Source: Ramlibacter sp.
GTDB taxonomy: Bacteria; Pseudomonadota; Gammaproteobacteria; Burkholderiales; Burkholderiaceae_C
Assembly (NCBI RefSeq): GCF_028291745.1
Contig: NZ_JAQGNQ010000090.1
Coordinates: 1 to 39,014 of the forward strand
DNA length: 39,014 bases
Direction of reading: 5' to 3'
The position numbers and the translations under genes were made by a program. Below, in pieces: positions 30,316-38,829 of the stretch (the first letter of the stretch is position 1; each line of letters opens with the position of its first letter). The notes below the pieces were generated by a model that saw only the letters and a program-made list of their open reading frames with translations, ran no database searches and was not told the DNA's origin.

Positions 30316-31290
30316 TCAGGTCTTCAGGATGATGGGCCGGCTCGCGCTGCGCGCCTCGAGCAAGGCATGCGCCGCCGCGGCCTCGGCCAGCGGGAACTCG
30401 ATGGCCGCCGGCACGCGCAGCCAGCCGCGCGCCAGCGCGTCGAACAGCGCGGCGCTCATGGCCTGCAGCGCGCCCGGCTGCGCCGCGTAATGGAACACCA
30501 CCGGCCGCGACACCGTGGTGCTGCGCGCCTGCAAATCGCTCAAGGCCAGCGGCGGCACCGGCCCCGAGGCCTGGCCGAAGTTCACGAGATGCGCGCACAT
30601 CGCCAGCGAGGCCAGCGACCCGGCGAAGCTGTCGTGGCCGACGCCGTCGTACACCACGTCGACCCCGCGCCCACCCGTGATCTCGGCCACCCGCGCCGCC
30701 ACATCCTCTTCGCGATAGAGGATCACCTGCTCGCAACCGGCTGCGCGCGCCAGCTGCACCTTGGGCTGCGAGCCGACCGTGCCGATCACGCGGGCCCCGA
30801 GCTGCCTCGCCCACTGCACCAGCAACTGGCCGACGCCGCCGGCCGCCGCCTGCACGAGCACCCACTCGCCGGGCGCGATGCGATGCACGCGCTGCACCAG
30901 CATCTCCACGGTCAGCCCCTTGAGCAGCACGGAGGCGGCGGTGCGGTCGTCCACGTGCGGCGGCAGCGGCACGGCGATCCGCGCGGGCAGCAGCCGCTCG
31001 CTGGCATAGCAGCCATAGGCGCGAGTGACGTAGCCCACGCGGTCGCCCACCCGCAGACCGTCGACGCCGGTCCCGACTTGTTCGATCACGCCCACCGCCT
31101 CGATCCCGGGGATGCCGGGCGGCGTCAGCGTGCGGTACTGGCCCGTGCGCACGTAGACGTCGTGGAAGTTGACGCCGATCCACGTCTGGCGCAGCCGCAC
31201 TTCGCCCGGACCCGGCGCAGCGACCGTGATTTCGCGCGGGCGCAGCACCTCGGGGCCGCCATATTCTTCGAGCAGGATCGCCTGGGGCAT
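30316..31290 (-). CDS. NADPH:quinone oxidoreductase (MDR family)
   Basis: The 324-residue protein has the zinc-free medium-chain reductase layout: GroES-like N-terminal domain (PGEVRLRQTWIGVNFHDVYV then PGIEAVGVIEQVG) and a Rossmann domain with AAAGGVGQLLVQWA (residues 148-161). The later VDVVYDGVGHDSFAGSL and NFGQASG regions fit the quinone oxidoreductase branch. It uses NADPH to reduce quinones or enones in the cytoplasm. It diverges from the cytochrome/propeller gene across 168 bases that must hold both promoters. The substrate is not predictable. Confidence 0.9.
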   Translation of the reverse strand: MPQAILLEEYGGPEVLRPREITVAAPGPGEVRLRQTWIGVNFHDVYVRTGQYRTLTPPGIPGIEAVGVIEQVGTGVDGLRVGDRVGYVTRAYGCYASERLLPARIAVPLPPHVDDRTAASVLLKGLTVEMLVQRVHRIAPGEWVLVQAAAGGVGQLLVQWARQLGARVIGTVGSQPKVQLARAAGCEQVILYREEDVAARVAEITGGRGVDVVYDGVGHDSFAGSLASLAMCAHLVNFGQASGPVPPLALSDLQARSTTVSRPVVFHYAAQPGALQAMSAALFDALARGWLRVPAAIEFPLAEAAAAHALLEARSASRPIILKT

Positions 31291-31458
31291 CGGGCGATGC
31301 TAAACCCTGGCCAGGCACCAAGGCCTGGCGCGGGGCTGCCGAGCTCGGGGCTGGGTATCGCTCGTTCCGCAACAGGTCACTCAGGGTTTCCCCAGTGAAC
31401 TTTCGCTTGCGTCCCGCCTAGCCTGCTCGCTTCGCAAGGCATTTCTCCGGAGGCAGTC

Positions 31459-32706
31459 ATGGGTGCAGTACATGGTGCGATCGGTGGCTCCCGTCGTGGC
31501 GCCACGGCAGCCGGGGCGCTGCTCCTGCTGGCGGGCAGCGCCTGGGGCCAGGCCAACCTGCCGCCCGGGCCCGGGCGCGACGTGGTCGCGGCCAAGTGCT
31601 ACGCGTGTCACGCTTTCGAGGCGCGCGTGGGCAACGGCTACACGTCCGAGGGCTGGGACACCGTGCTGCGCATGATGCGCAACCAGGGCGCGCCGCTCAC
31701 GGCCGACGAGGTGGCGCAGATCCGGCCTTACCTGGTCGCCAATTTCCCGGAGAAGAACAAGGTGCCGGCGGTGATCGTGCCGGGCCCGCTGCAAGTGAAC
31801 ATGCAGTCCTTCCAGGTGGCGACCCCGGGCTCGCGTCCGCACGATCCGCTGGCGACCCGCGACGGCGCGGTCTGGTACACGGGGCAGATGAGCAACGTGC
31901 TGGGCCGGGTCGACCCCAAGAGCGGGCAGGTGCGCGAGTTCGCCTTGAAGACGCCGCACTCCGGCCCGCACGGCCTGGTGGAAGACCGCGCCGGCAACAT
32001 CTGGTACACGGGCAATACCGGCTCGCTGGTCGGCCGGCTCGATCCGCGCAGCGGCACCGTCACCGAATACCCGATGCCGGAAGGCAAGACCGACCCGCAC
32101 ACGCTGGCCTTCGACCGCGACGGCATCCTGTGGTTCACGCTGCAGAACGCCAACCAGGTCGGCCGGCTGAACCGCACGACCGGCGAGCTGAAGTTCGTCA
32201 CCATGCCCACCCCCGGAGCACGGCCCTACGGGATGGCGTTCGATCCCCGCGGCATGCTGTTCGTGGTGGAGTTCGGCACCAATGGCATTGCCTTGATCAA
32301 CCCCGCGACCATGGCGGTGCGCGAATTCAAGCTGCCCGATGCCGGAGCGCGGCCGCGCCGCATCGCCATCACGCCGGACAACAAGGTCTGGTACACGGAC
32401 TATGCGCGCGGCACGCTCGGGCGGCTCGACCCGGCCAGCGGCGAAGTCAAGGAATGGCTCTCGCCCAGCGGCGCCGGCTCGGCGCCCTACGGCATCTCGG
32501 CGATCGGCGACACTCTCTGGTACAGCGAATCGGAATCGAGCCCCAACACGGTGGTGCACTTCGATCCAGCCAGCGAGAAATTCCAGAGCTGGCCCATTCC
32601 GGGCGGCGGCAAGATCGTGCGCAATACCTCGGTCACGTCCGAGGGCAACCTCGTGCTCGCCAACAGCCTGGCCGATACGGTGACCGTCGTCACGATCCCC
32701 CGCTGA
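31459..32706 (+). CDS. periplasmic cytochrome-c / Vgb-type propeller fusion
   Basis: The 415-residue protein begins with a signal peptide cleaved near residue 30 (LLLLAGSAWG-QA). A short cytochrome-c-like domain follows, with a haem motif C47-YA-C50-H51 and the downstream Met-containing segment DTVLRMMRNQG. The rest is a virginiamycin-B-lyase-like beta-propeller with repeats of the form DG-x-(V/L)-W-(Y/F)-T...GRLD/N-x(2-4)-TG-x(5-8). A GGAGG site is just before the ATG. Vgb-like propellers often lack lyase activity when secreted. The haem domain suggests electron transfer in the periplasm. Confidence 0.85.
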   Translation: MGAVHGAIGGSRRGATAAGALLLLAGSAWGQANLPPGPGRDVVAAKCYACHAFEARVGNGYTSEGWDTVLRMMRNQGAPLTADEVAQIRPYLVANFPEKNKVPAVIVPGPLQVNMQSFQVATPGSRPHDPLATRDGAVWYTGQMSNVLGRVDPKSGQVREFALKTPHSGPHGLVEDRAGNIWYTGNTGSLVGRLDPRSGTVTEYPMPEGKTDPHTLAFDRDGILWFTLQNANQVGRLNRTTGELKFVTMPTPGARPYGMAFDPRGMLFVVEFGTNGIALINPATMAVREFKLPDAGARPRRIAITPDNKVWYTDYARGTLGRLDPASGEVKEWLSPSGAGSAPYGISAIGDTLWYSESESSPNTVVHFDPASEKFQSWPIPGGGKIVRNTSVTSEGNLVLANSLADTVTVVTIPR

Positions 32707-32788
32707 CGATTGCCTGAGCCGCCCCCTTGCAGCCGGCCGACCCGGTCCTACCTTGGGGGCGTGGGGCTGCCACAGGAGGTGGCCCGTG

Positions 32789-32809
32789 TGCCGCGCATGA
32801 TGCGCGGCA
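32789..32809 (+). terminator. nine-base stem-loop before TPR gene
   Basis: TGCCGCGCA-TGA-TGCGCGGCA is a perfect nine-base stem with a three-base loop followed by GTTT. It stands 82 bases after the propeller gene stop and 16 bases before the next start. It could end the upstream transcript or hide the ribosome site of the next gene. Confidence 0.5.
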
Positions 32810-32825
32810 GTTTCCGGGAGAATCG

Positions 32826-33821
32826 ATGAAAACCAGCAGACTCCTTTGCGTCCTGGCCTGGCTGCTGCTCGCGTTGTGCAGCGCGGGCCTGCGGGCGCAG
32901 ACGGCCGCCGAGCCCACCGTGCACCAGATCTACGAGACGGCCAGCCGCGGTGACTTGCGCGGCGCGCAGGCCATGGTCGACGACGTGATCCGCCGGCATC
33001 CGCAAAGCGCCAAGGCGCATTTCGTCAAGGCCGAACTGGCCGTGCGCCAGCGCGACCCGGCCACCGCGCGCAGCGAACTTCAGGCGGCCGAGAAACTCGC
33101 TCCGGGCCTGCCCTTCGCCAAGCCCGAGGCACTGAGTGCCCTGCGCTCCGAGGTCGATCGACTCGCTACCGCCGACACCAGCAGCACGCCCGCCGCGCGG
33201 CCGCAACGCACCGACGCGCGCCGCATGGGCGCGCCGCAGCCAGCGCCAGCCACGGGCGGCGGCTTTCCCGTCGGCGGAGTGCTGATCGGGGCGGTGGTCA
33301 TCGGCGGGCTGTTCCTGCTGCTGCGACGCCGGCGCCAACCGCCGCCGTATGACGCGCGCGGCCCGGTGGGCTACGGGCCGGGGCCGGGGCCGGCGCCAGC
33401 CAATCCCTATGCCCGTGACGACGCGTTCGGTCGCGGCTACGGACCAGGCTACCCGCCGCAGCCCGGCTCCGCCCCGTATGCCGCGGGTCCCGCGCAGGGC
33501 GGCCTGGGCTCGTCGCTCGCCGGGGGCCTGGGCACCGGACTGGCCGTGGGCGCCGGTGTCGTCGCGGCCGAGGAGATCGGCCGGCGGATGTTCGACCATG
33601 GGCACGACGCCAGCACCCACTTGCAGGATACGCCGCTGGCCGACCACGGCGGCGCCAATGCGAACAGCCCGCTGGCGCACGATGCGGGCGTCGACGCCTT
33701 CGGCGGCGCGCCCGACCCCGACATGGGAGGCCAGGACTTCGGCATCGCCGACAACGGCGGCTGGGACGACGCCGGCGGTGGTGGCCTGGACGACGTGGGC
33801 GGCGGCGACTGGGATCGCTGA
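32826..33821 (+). CDS. TPR-like membrane protein with acidic glycine tail
   Basis: The 331-residue protein has a signal peptide (residues 1-24, LLCVLAWLLLALCSAGLRAQ). A TPR-like region follows at about 28-115 (HQIYETASRGDLRGAQAMVD, then SAKAHFVKAELAVRQRD). A linker leads to a transmembrane segment at 149-167 (GGVLIGAVVIGGLFLLL) flanked by RRRR. The rest is a glycine/proline-rich region and an acidic Gly-Asp-Trp tail ending DDVGGGDWDR. It is anchored in the inner membrane with the TPR outside. GGGAG precedes the ATG at 32826. Function unknown. Confidence 0.75.
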   Translation: MKTSRLLCVLAWLLLALCSAGLRAQTAAEPTVHQIYETASRGDLRGAQAMVDDVIRRHPQSAKAHFVKAELAVRQRDPATARSELQAAEKLAPGLPFAKPEALSALRSEVDRLATADTSSTPAARPQRTDARRMGAPQPAPATGGGFPVGGVLIGAVVIGGLFLLLRRRRQPPPYDARGPVGYGPGPGPAPANPYARDDAFGRGYGPGYPPQPGSAPYAAGPAQGGLGSSLAGGLGTGLAVGAGVVAAEEIGRRMFDHGHDASTHLQDTPLADHGGANANSPLAHDAGVDAFGGAPDPDMGGQDFGIADNGGWDDAGGGGLDDVGGGDWDR

Positions 33822-33935
33822 TCGCTGCCGGCCGGCTCTGCGGGTGGTGCCGTCCGACACGGCGAGCGCCGCCGCTCCTGCGCCGCCCCCCTGCAGCTTC
33901 TGGGAGGCTGACTCCAGCACACAAGGGGAACGGCC

Positions 33936-34406
33936 ATGGGTTGGAACCGCAATCACGCAGCACGCCTGCTGCACGGCGAGGAACGGGCCCTGTTCGAGGC
34001 GAGCCTGCCCGAACGCGCCCACGCCTTGAGCGACCGGCAACTGCTCGCCAGCGCAGAGAAGCTGCGCCGCACGCGCGAGCGCCTGAGCGAGCGCGAGCCC
34101 AAGGCGCAGATGCTGGGCGAAGCGCTGCTGCGCGTCGAGCAGGAGGCGTCCCGGCGCAAGATCTCCGGGCCCGAGACGCTGACCGGGCCGCGCGCCGGCC
34201 GCACCGGCGGCCTGGGCTCGCGCGCCGAAAAGCCGTCGGAGGGCACGCAGGGCCGAACGACCAAGGCGCAGCCGCAACCGGGGCGCAGCAGCAAATCGCC
34301 CAACGCCGCTGGCCGCACGGCGGGCAACAGCGACAAGCCGCAGGCACAGAAAGCCCGCCGCAAGCGCGACGACCTGCCGCTGCCGGTGCGCGACACGACA
34401 GCCTGA
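33936..34406 (+). CDS. hypothetical basic protein, 156 aa
   Basis: The N-terminal half is helical (ARLLHGEERALFEASLPERA, then LRRTRERLSEREPKAQMLGE). The C-terminal half is a disordered Lys/Arg/Pro-rich tail resembling plasmid or nucleoid-associated basic tails. No domain was recognised. An AAGGGGAA ribosome site supports the ATG at 33936. It follows the TPR gene by 114 bases; cotranscription is possible. Confidence 0.6.
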   Translation: MGWNRNHAARLLHGEERALFEASLPERAHALSDRQLLASAEKLRRTRERLSEREPKAQMLGEALLRVEQEASRRKISGPETLTGPRAGRTGGLGSRAEKPSEGTQGRTTKAQPQPGRSSKSPNAAGRTAGNSDKPQAQKARRKRDDLPLPVRDTTA

Positions 34407-34614
34407 GGCCGGCCGCTGCCCTGGGTCTGCGCGCCCGGGGAAACCCAGCGCGGCCACCCCGGAGTTGGGGAATTCTCCCCAGTCACGGCACGGACGTCGC
34501 GACCTGGACGGCACGTTGGTGCCATTGTTTCCAAGGGTAAACCGGCCTGGCTGAGCCGCCGGTCGTCGAGCGCCATGACATGGCCCGGCGTTTGCAGTGG
34601 TCCTTCACACGATC

Positions 34615-34962
34615 ATGGATGCCCTGCGCCGCGCCCACCGCCTGACCCGCCTGCTGCTGGCGTGGTTCGCGCTGTCGGTGGGCTTCGCGATCGCGGCGCC
34701 GGTGCTGCAGCCGCAGTCGATCGAGCTGGTCTGCTCCGGCACCGGCGGCATGAAGATGATGGTGGACGACGAGGGCGGTGTTCCCGACCCCGGCGGCCAC
34801 ATGAAGGACTGCCGCCTGTGCGTCATGACCGGCGTGCCGGTGACACCGGTGGTGTTCGTCGCGCACGCGCCGCCGGCGCAGCCTCCCGCTTGTGTCCTGC
34901 CCGTTCCCGTGGTCGCCCGGACGGCGACCTACTTTCTCGCTCGAGCTCCACCACTCCGCTGA
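34615..34962 (+). CDS. DUF2946 family protein
   Basis: The 115-residue protein has an N-terminal hydrophobic segment (LLLAWFALSVGFAIAAPVLQ) and the family pattern IELVCSGTGGMKMMVDDEGG followed by HMKDCRLCVM. The C-x2-C pair and the nearby Met and His residues are typical of DUF2946 proteins, which often lie next to TonB-dependent copper or metal receptors. That suggests a metal-related periplasmic role. The ATG at 34615 is used; a GTG at 34597 is less likely. It is followed by the TonB receptor at a 79-base gap. Confidence 0.85.
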   Translation: MDALRRAHRLTRLLLAWFALSVGFAIAAPVLQPQSIELVCSGTGGMKMMVDDEGGVPDPGGHMKDCRLCVMTGVPVTPVVFVAHAPPAQPPACVLPVPVVARTATYFLARAPPLR

Positions 34963-35041
34963 CGTTTTCCTGGTTCGCGGCCGTTGTCGCAGGTGCTGCC
35001 TGCGTGCCTGCCCCCTCACGTCAGATCCCGGAGTCCGAGAA

Positions 35042-37393
35042 ATGCGCAAGAAACGCATGGCCCTGGCTGTTGCCATGGCCTTCCCGATCCTCGCAGGCGC
35101 CCAGAACGCGCCGACCAAATCGCTCGGCGTCGTCACCATCACCGAGGGCCAGCCGACCTCGCTGCCGACACAGATCCCCACCACCATGGAGAGCGTCACC
35201 CGCCAGGACATCGAGCAGAAGATCAACGCCACCGACAGCGAAGACGCGCTCAAGTACCTGCCCAGCCTGCTGGTGCGCAAGCGCTATATCGGCGACTACA
35301 ACCACGCCATCCTTTCCAGCCGCGCCTCGGGCACCGGCAACAGCGCCCGCTCGCTGGTCTACGGCGACGGCATCCTGCTGTCGAACCTGCTGGGCAACGG
35401 CGTCGGCGGCCTGAGCTTTCCGCCCCGCTGGGGCTTGGTGACGCCGGAGGAGATCGAGCGCGTCGACGTGATGTACGGCCCGTTCTCCGCGGCCTATCCC
35501 GGCAACTCGGTGGGCGCGGTGGTCGACTACGTGACCCGCATGCCGACGCAGTTCGAGGCGCACGGCAAGGTCGGTTTCCAGGTGCAGCCCTTCGAGCTGT
35601 ACAACACGGACCAGACCTTCCGCTCCTGGGAAGCCAGCACCTCGGTCGGCAACCGCAACGGCGACTGGTCCTGGTTCCTGAATTTCAACCACACGGACAG
35701 CGAGAGCCAGCCGCTGACGTTCGCGACCCGGCTGGTCAGCCAGGGCACGCCCGGTACTGCCGGCACGCCGGTCACCGGCGCCGTGGTGGAGCGCAACAAC
35801 GCCAACCTGCCCGAATTCATCCTGGGCACCCAGACGCAGTACCACACGAAGCAGGACCACGCCAAGGTCAAGGTCGCCTACGACTTCTCGCCCACGGTGC
35901 GCGCAGCGTACACGCTGGGCTTCTGGCAGAACGATTCCTTCGGGGACTCGGCCAGCTACCTGCGCGGGCCCACGGGCAACACCGTCACCAGCGGAGCCAT
36001 CAACATCGGCGGCACCCAGTTCCCGGCCCTGACCGGCGCGGACTTTCCGCTGACGCAGGAGAGCCTGACGCACTGGATGCACGGCCTGTCGATCAAGAGC
36101 CATACGCAGGGCGTGTTCGACTGGGAGCTGGCAGCCAGCCTCTACGACTACAGCAAGGACATCAAGCGGCAGAACGCGGCGAGCAACCCGATCCCGGCGG
36201 CGCGCGACGGCGGCGCCGGCACGATTGCCGACGGCAGCGGCACCGGCTGGAACACGCTGGCGGCGCGCGGCACCTGGCGGCCCTTCGGCCAGAACGGGCC
36301 GCACATCTTCGAGGGCGGCCTGCAGCAGGACAGCTTCAAGCTGGATTACCTCACCAGCAATGCAAGCGATTGGCTCAACGGCGTGCCCACCACGCCGGTC
36401 AGCGATGTCGCAGGCAAGACGCGTCTGCGCAGCGCCTGGGCACAGGACGCCTGGAGCTTCGCGCCCGCATGGAAGACGGTGCTGGGCGGCCGCTACGAGC
36501 GCTGGGACGCCTATGACGGCCTGACCTTCATCGCCGGCACGCCGACGGCGACGAATCTCACGCCGCCCCCGCTGCTGAACACGCCGCAGGCGACGCGCTC
36601 CGAATCGCACTTCTCCCCCAAGGCCGCGGTGTCCTGGCAATGGCGGCCCGACACGGTGATCAAGGCCTCGGTCGGCCGCGCCGTGCGCATGCCCACGGTG
36701 CAGGAGCTCTACGGCGCGACTTCCACCACCAACTCGCTGTTCATCAACGACCCGAACCTGCGGCCCGAGAAGTCGTGGACCACGGAGTTGTCGCTCGAGA
36801 AGGACCTGGGCAACGCGCTGGTGCGAGCCACGCTGTTCACCGAAAACACGCACGACGCGATCTATTCGCAGCTGCTGCCGGTGATCGGGACCAACGGCAA
36901 CCTCATCAACGTCAGCCGCGTGCAGAACGTCGACCGCATAGCCACGCAGGGCCTGGAGTTCGCCGCCAACGCCGCCGATGTCTGGTTGCACGGCCTGGAG
37001 CTGCAGGGCAGCCTGACCTACGCGCACTCCATCATCAAGGAGAACGCGGGCTTCGTCGTGACGCCGGGCGACACGATCGGCAAGCGCCAGCCCAACATCC
37101 CGCTGTGGCGCGCCACGGCATTGGCCAACTATCACTGGTCGCAGCAGCTCTCGACCAGTATCGCCGCCCGCTACAGCGGCAAGCAGTTCCGCACCCTGAA
37201 CAACAGCGACGTCAATGGTTTCACCTACCAGGGCGTCAGCAAGTTCTTCACCGTGGACCTGCGCGCCGTGTACCAGGCGACCAAGGCGACGTCGGTGGCG
37301 TTCGGCATCGACAACGTCAACAACTACCAGTACTGGAATTTCCACCCGTATCCGCAGCGCACCTACGTCGCGGAAATGAAGGTGGACCTGTAA
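35042..37393 (+). CDS. TonB-dependent outer-membrane receptor
   Basis: The 783-residue protein has a signal peptide (MRKKRMALAVAMAFPILAGA) and a TonB box-like segment VVTITEG (30-36). The plug domain has SEDALKYLPSLLVRKRYIGD, RSLVYGDGILLSNLLG and PEEIERVDVMYGPFSAAYPG. A 22-strand type barrel ends in TYVAEMKVDL. The family imports metal chelates across the outer membrane using TonB energy. The last residue is Leu rather than the usual Phe. The cargo could be a siderophore or copper; neighbours do not decide. It heads a unit with a PepSY protein and TonB. Confidence 0.9.
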   Translation: MRKKRMALAVAMAFPILAGAQNAPTKSLGVVTITEGQPTSLPTQIPTTMESVTRQDIEQKINATDSEDALKYLPSLLVRKRYIGDYNHAILSSRASGTGNSARSLVYGDGILLSNLLGNGVGGLSFPPRWGLVTPEEIERVDVMYGPFSAAYPGNSVGAVVDYVTRMPTQFEAHGKVGFQVQPFELYNTDQTFRSWEASTSVGNRNGDWSWFLNFNHTDSESQPLTFATRLVSQGTPGTAGTPVTGAVVERNNANLPEFILGTQTQYHTKQDHAKVKVAYDFSPTVRAAYTLGFWQNDSFGDSASYLRGPTGNTVTSGAINIGGTQFPALTGADFPLTQESLTHWMHGLSIKSHTQGVFDWELAASLYDYSKDIKRQNAASNPIPAARDGGAGTIADGSGTGWNTLAARGTWRPFGQNGPHIFEGGLQQDSFKLDYLTSNASDWLNGVPTTPVSDVAGKTRLRSAWAQDAWSFAPAWKTVLGGRYERWDAYDGLTFIAGTPTATNLTPPPLLNTPQATRSESHFSPKAAVSWQWRPDTVIKASVGRAVRMPTVQELYGATSTTNSLFINDPNLRPEKSWTTELSLEKDLGNALVRATLFTENTHDAIYSQLLPVIGTNGNLINVSRVQNVDRIATQGLEFAANAADVWLHGLELQGSLTYAHSIIKENAGFVVTPGDTIGKRQPNIPLWRATALANYHWSQQLSTSIAARYSGKQFRTLNNSDVNGFTYQGVSKFFTVDLRAVYQATKATSVAFGIDNVNNYQYWNFHPYPQRTYVAEMKVDL

Positions 37394-37409
37394 GCCAAGG
37401 GAGACCGCC

Positions 37410-38825
37410 ATGAAGACTCCAGCCTTCGTTCTTGCGCAGCGGCGCAGCCTGTTCTGGCGCATCCACCTGTGGGCGGCGCTGATCGCCTCGCCGTTCGCGC
37501 TGGTGGCGGTGCTGACCGGGCTGCTGTACGTGTTCACGCCGCAGATCGAAGGCATGCTGTACGAGCACCTGGACACCGTCCGGCCCATGGCGGCGCGGCG
37601 TCCGCTCGACGAGGTGGTGCAGGCCGCGCGCGAGGCGGCCCCCGGCGGGCTGGAGCTGCGCTCGGTCAACGTGCCGGCACTGGCCGAGCGCTCGGTGCAG
37701 GTGTTCTTCAGCCCGCGCAAGCCGGGCGCGGCCGCTGCCGTGTCGGCGCATGCGGAGCACACGGGCCACGCCCAGCATGCAGGGACCGCCGCCGCGGCGC
37801 AGCCCGTCGCCGCGACGCCCGCCGCCCCCGAACCGTCGCAGTTCGGCGAGCGCCTGCCCCGCGGCGTCGTCGTCTACGTCAATCCCTACACGGCCGAAGT
37901 GCTGGGCAGCCACGCCGAGATGGAGCGCTTCAACCTGTGGGCGCGCCGCCTGCACTCTTCGCTGCTGCAAGGCGATGGCTGGCGCTGGATGATCGAGCTG
38001 GCCGCCAGCTGGATGATGGTGATGCTGCTGACCGGCGTGTACCTGTGGTGGCCGCGCCGGCGAGCACGCGTGCTGCCCGACGCGCAGGCCCGCGGCCGCG
38101 GCGCCTGGAAACAGTGGCACGCCTTCATGGGCGTGGCGCTGTCGGTCATGAGCCTGGCGATCCTGACCACCGGCCTCACCTGGAGCCGCCATGCCGGCGA
38201 CCAGATCCGCTTTGCCCGCGACTTCCTGGGCCAGGCCTCGCCCAGCGCGCCCCGCGGCCTGCAGTCCGTCGCGGCGCACGGCCAGCCCGCGCTGGATTGG
38301 CAGTCGGTGCTGGCGATCGCGCAGCGGCAGGCGCCCCACGTGGCGACGCAGATGATGCCGCCACGCGGCGCCGCCGGCGTCTGGCGCTTGAACAACCTCG
38401 ATCGCGGCCAGGCGCTGGGCCGCTTCAACCTCGTGCTGGATGCGTACAGCGGCAAGACGCTGTTCTTCGCCGGCTGGCAGGAGCAGACCGCCTTCGGCAA
38501 GGCGACCGCCATCGGCATTCCCTTCCACCGCGGCGAGTTCGGCTGGTGGAACCAGGCACTGTTGTTCCTGTTTGGCACGGGCGTGCTGTTCTCGGTGGTC
38601 TCGGGCTGGGTGATGCTGCTCAAGCGGCGCCGCCACGGCGCAGCGCTGCTGCCGCGCCTGATGGCCGGTGCCTGGACCTCGATGCCGCTCGCCGGCTGGG
38701 CCGTCGGCGGCGTGCTGTGCGTCGCGCTGCCCCTGCTGGCCGCATCGGCCGCGGTGGTCGTCCTCGTCGAAGCCCTGATCGACTGGCGCCGCCGCGCGGC
38801 CGCCCCGCTGCTGGCGCGGAGCTGA
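37410..38825 (+). CDS. PepSY-domain inner-membrane protein
   Basis: The 471-residue protein has the PepSY-associated TM architecture. TM1 is near residues 20-42 (WAALIASPFALVAVLTGLLY) and is followed by a periplasmic PepSY-like loop. A central pair lies around WMIELAASWMMVMLLTGVYL-WWPRRR and ALSVMSLAILTTGLTWSRHA, and terminal helices follow. A histidine-rich insert HAEHTGHAQH (114-123) could bind metal. Such proteins act beside TonB receptors, some as ferric-siderophore reductases. AAGGGAGA precedes the ATG; the gene is 16 bases after the receptor. Confidence 0.9.
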   Translation: MKTPAFVLAQRRSLFWRIHLWAALIASPFALVAVLTGLLYVFTPQIEGMLYEHLDTVRPMAARRPLDEVVQAAREAAPGGLELRSVNVPALAERSVQVFFSPRKPGAAAAVSAHAEHTGHAQHAGTAAAAQPVAATPAAPEPSQFGERLPRGVVVYVNPYTAEVLGSHAEMERFNLWARRLHSSLLQGDGWRWMIELAASWMMVMLLTGVYLWWPRRRARVLPDAQARGRGAWKQWHAFMGVALSVMSLAILTTGLTWSRHAGDQIRFARDFLGQASPSAPRGLQSVAAHGQPALDWQSVLAIAQRQAPHVATQMMPPRGAAGVWRLNNLDRGQALGRFNLVLDAYSGKTLFFAGWQEQTAFGKATAIGIPFHRGEFGWWNQALLFLFGTGVLFSVVSGWVMLLKRRRHGAALLPRLMAGAWTSMPLAGWAVGGVLCVALPLLAASAAVVVLVEALIDWRRRAAAPLLARS

Positions 38826-38829
38826 TGCC

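Noticed and set aside
27845..31372. Very long minus-strand open frame over wrbA to the quinone oxidoreductase genes
   Set aside because: It is Arg/Ala/Gly-rich shadow translation crossing several well-supported genes (wrbA, receiver, dehydrogenase, MDR reductase) and matches no family.
32748..34514. Long minus-strand frame opposite the TPR gene
   Set aside because: Low-complexity Arg/Ala sequence antisense to a gene with signal peptide, TM segment and ribosome site.
34407..34596. Cobalamin riboswitch before the receptor cluster
   Set aside because: The B12-box and other conserved blocks are not present; only short GC hairpins were found (for example TGGGGA-ATTC-TCCCCA at 34466-34481).
35021..37762. 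Long minus-strand frame opposite the TonB receptor
   Set aside because: Antisense to a clearly recognised receptor; composition is typical of reverse-frame shadows in high-GC DNA.
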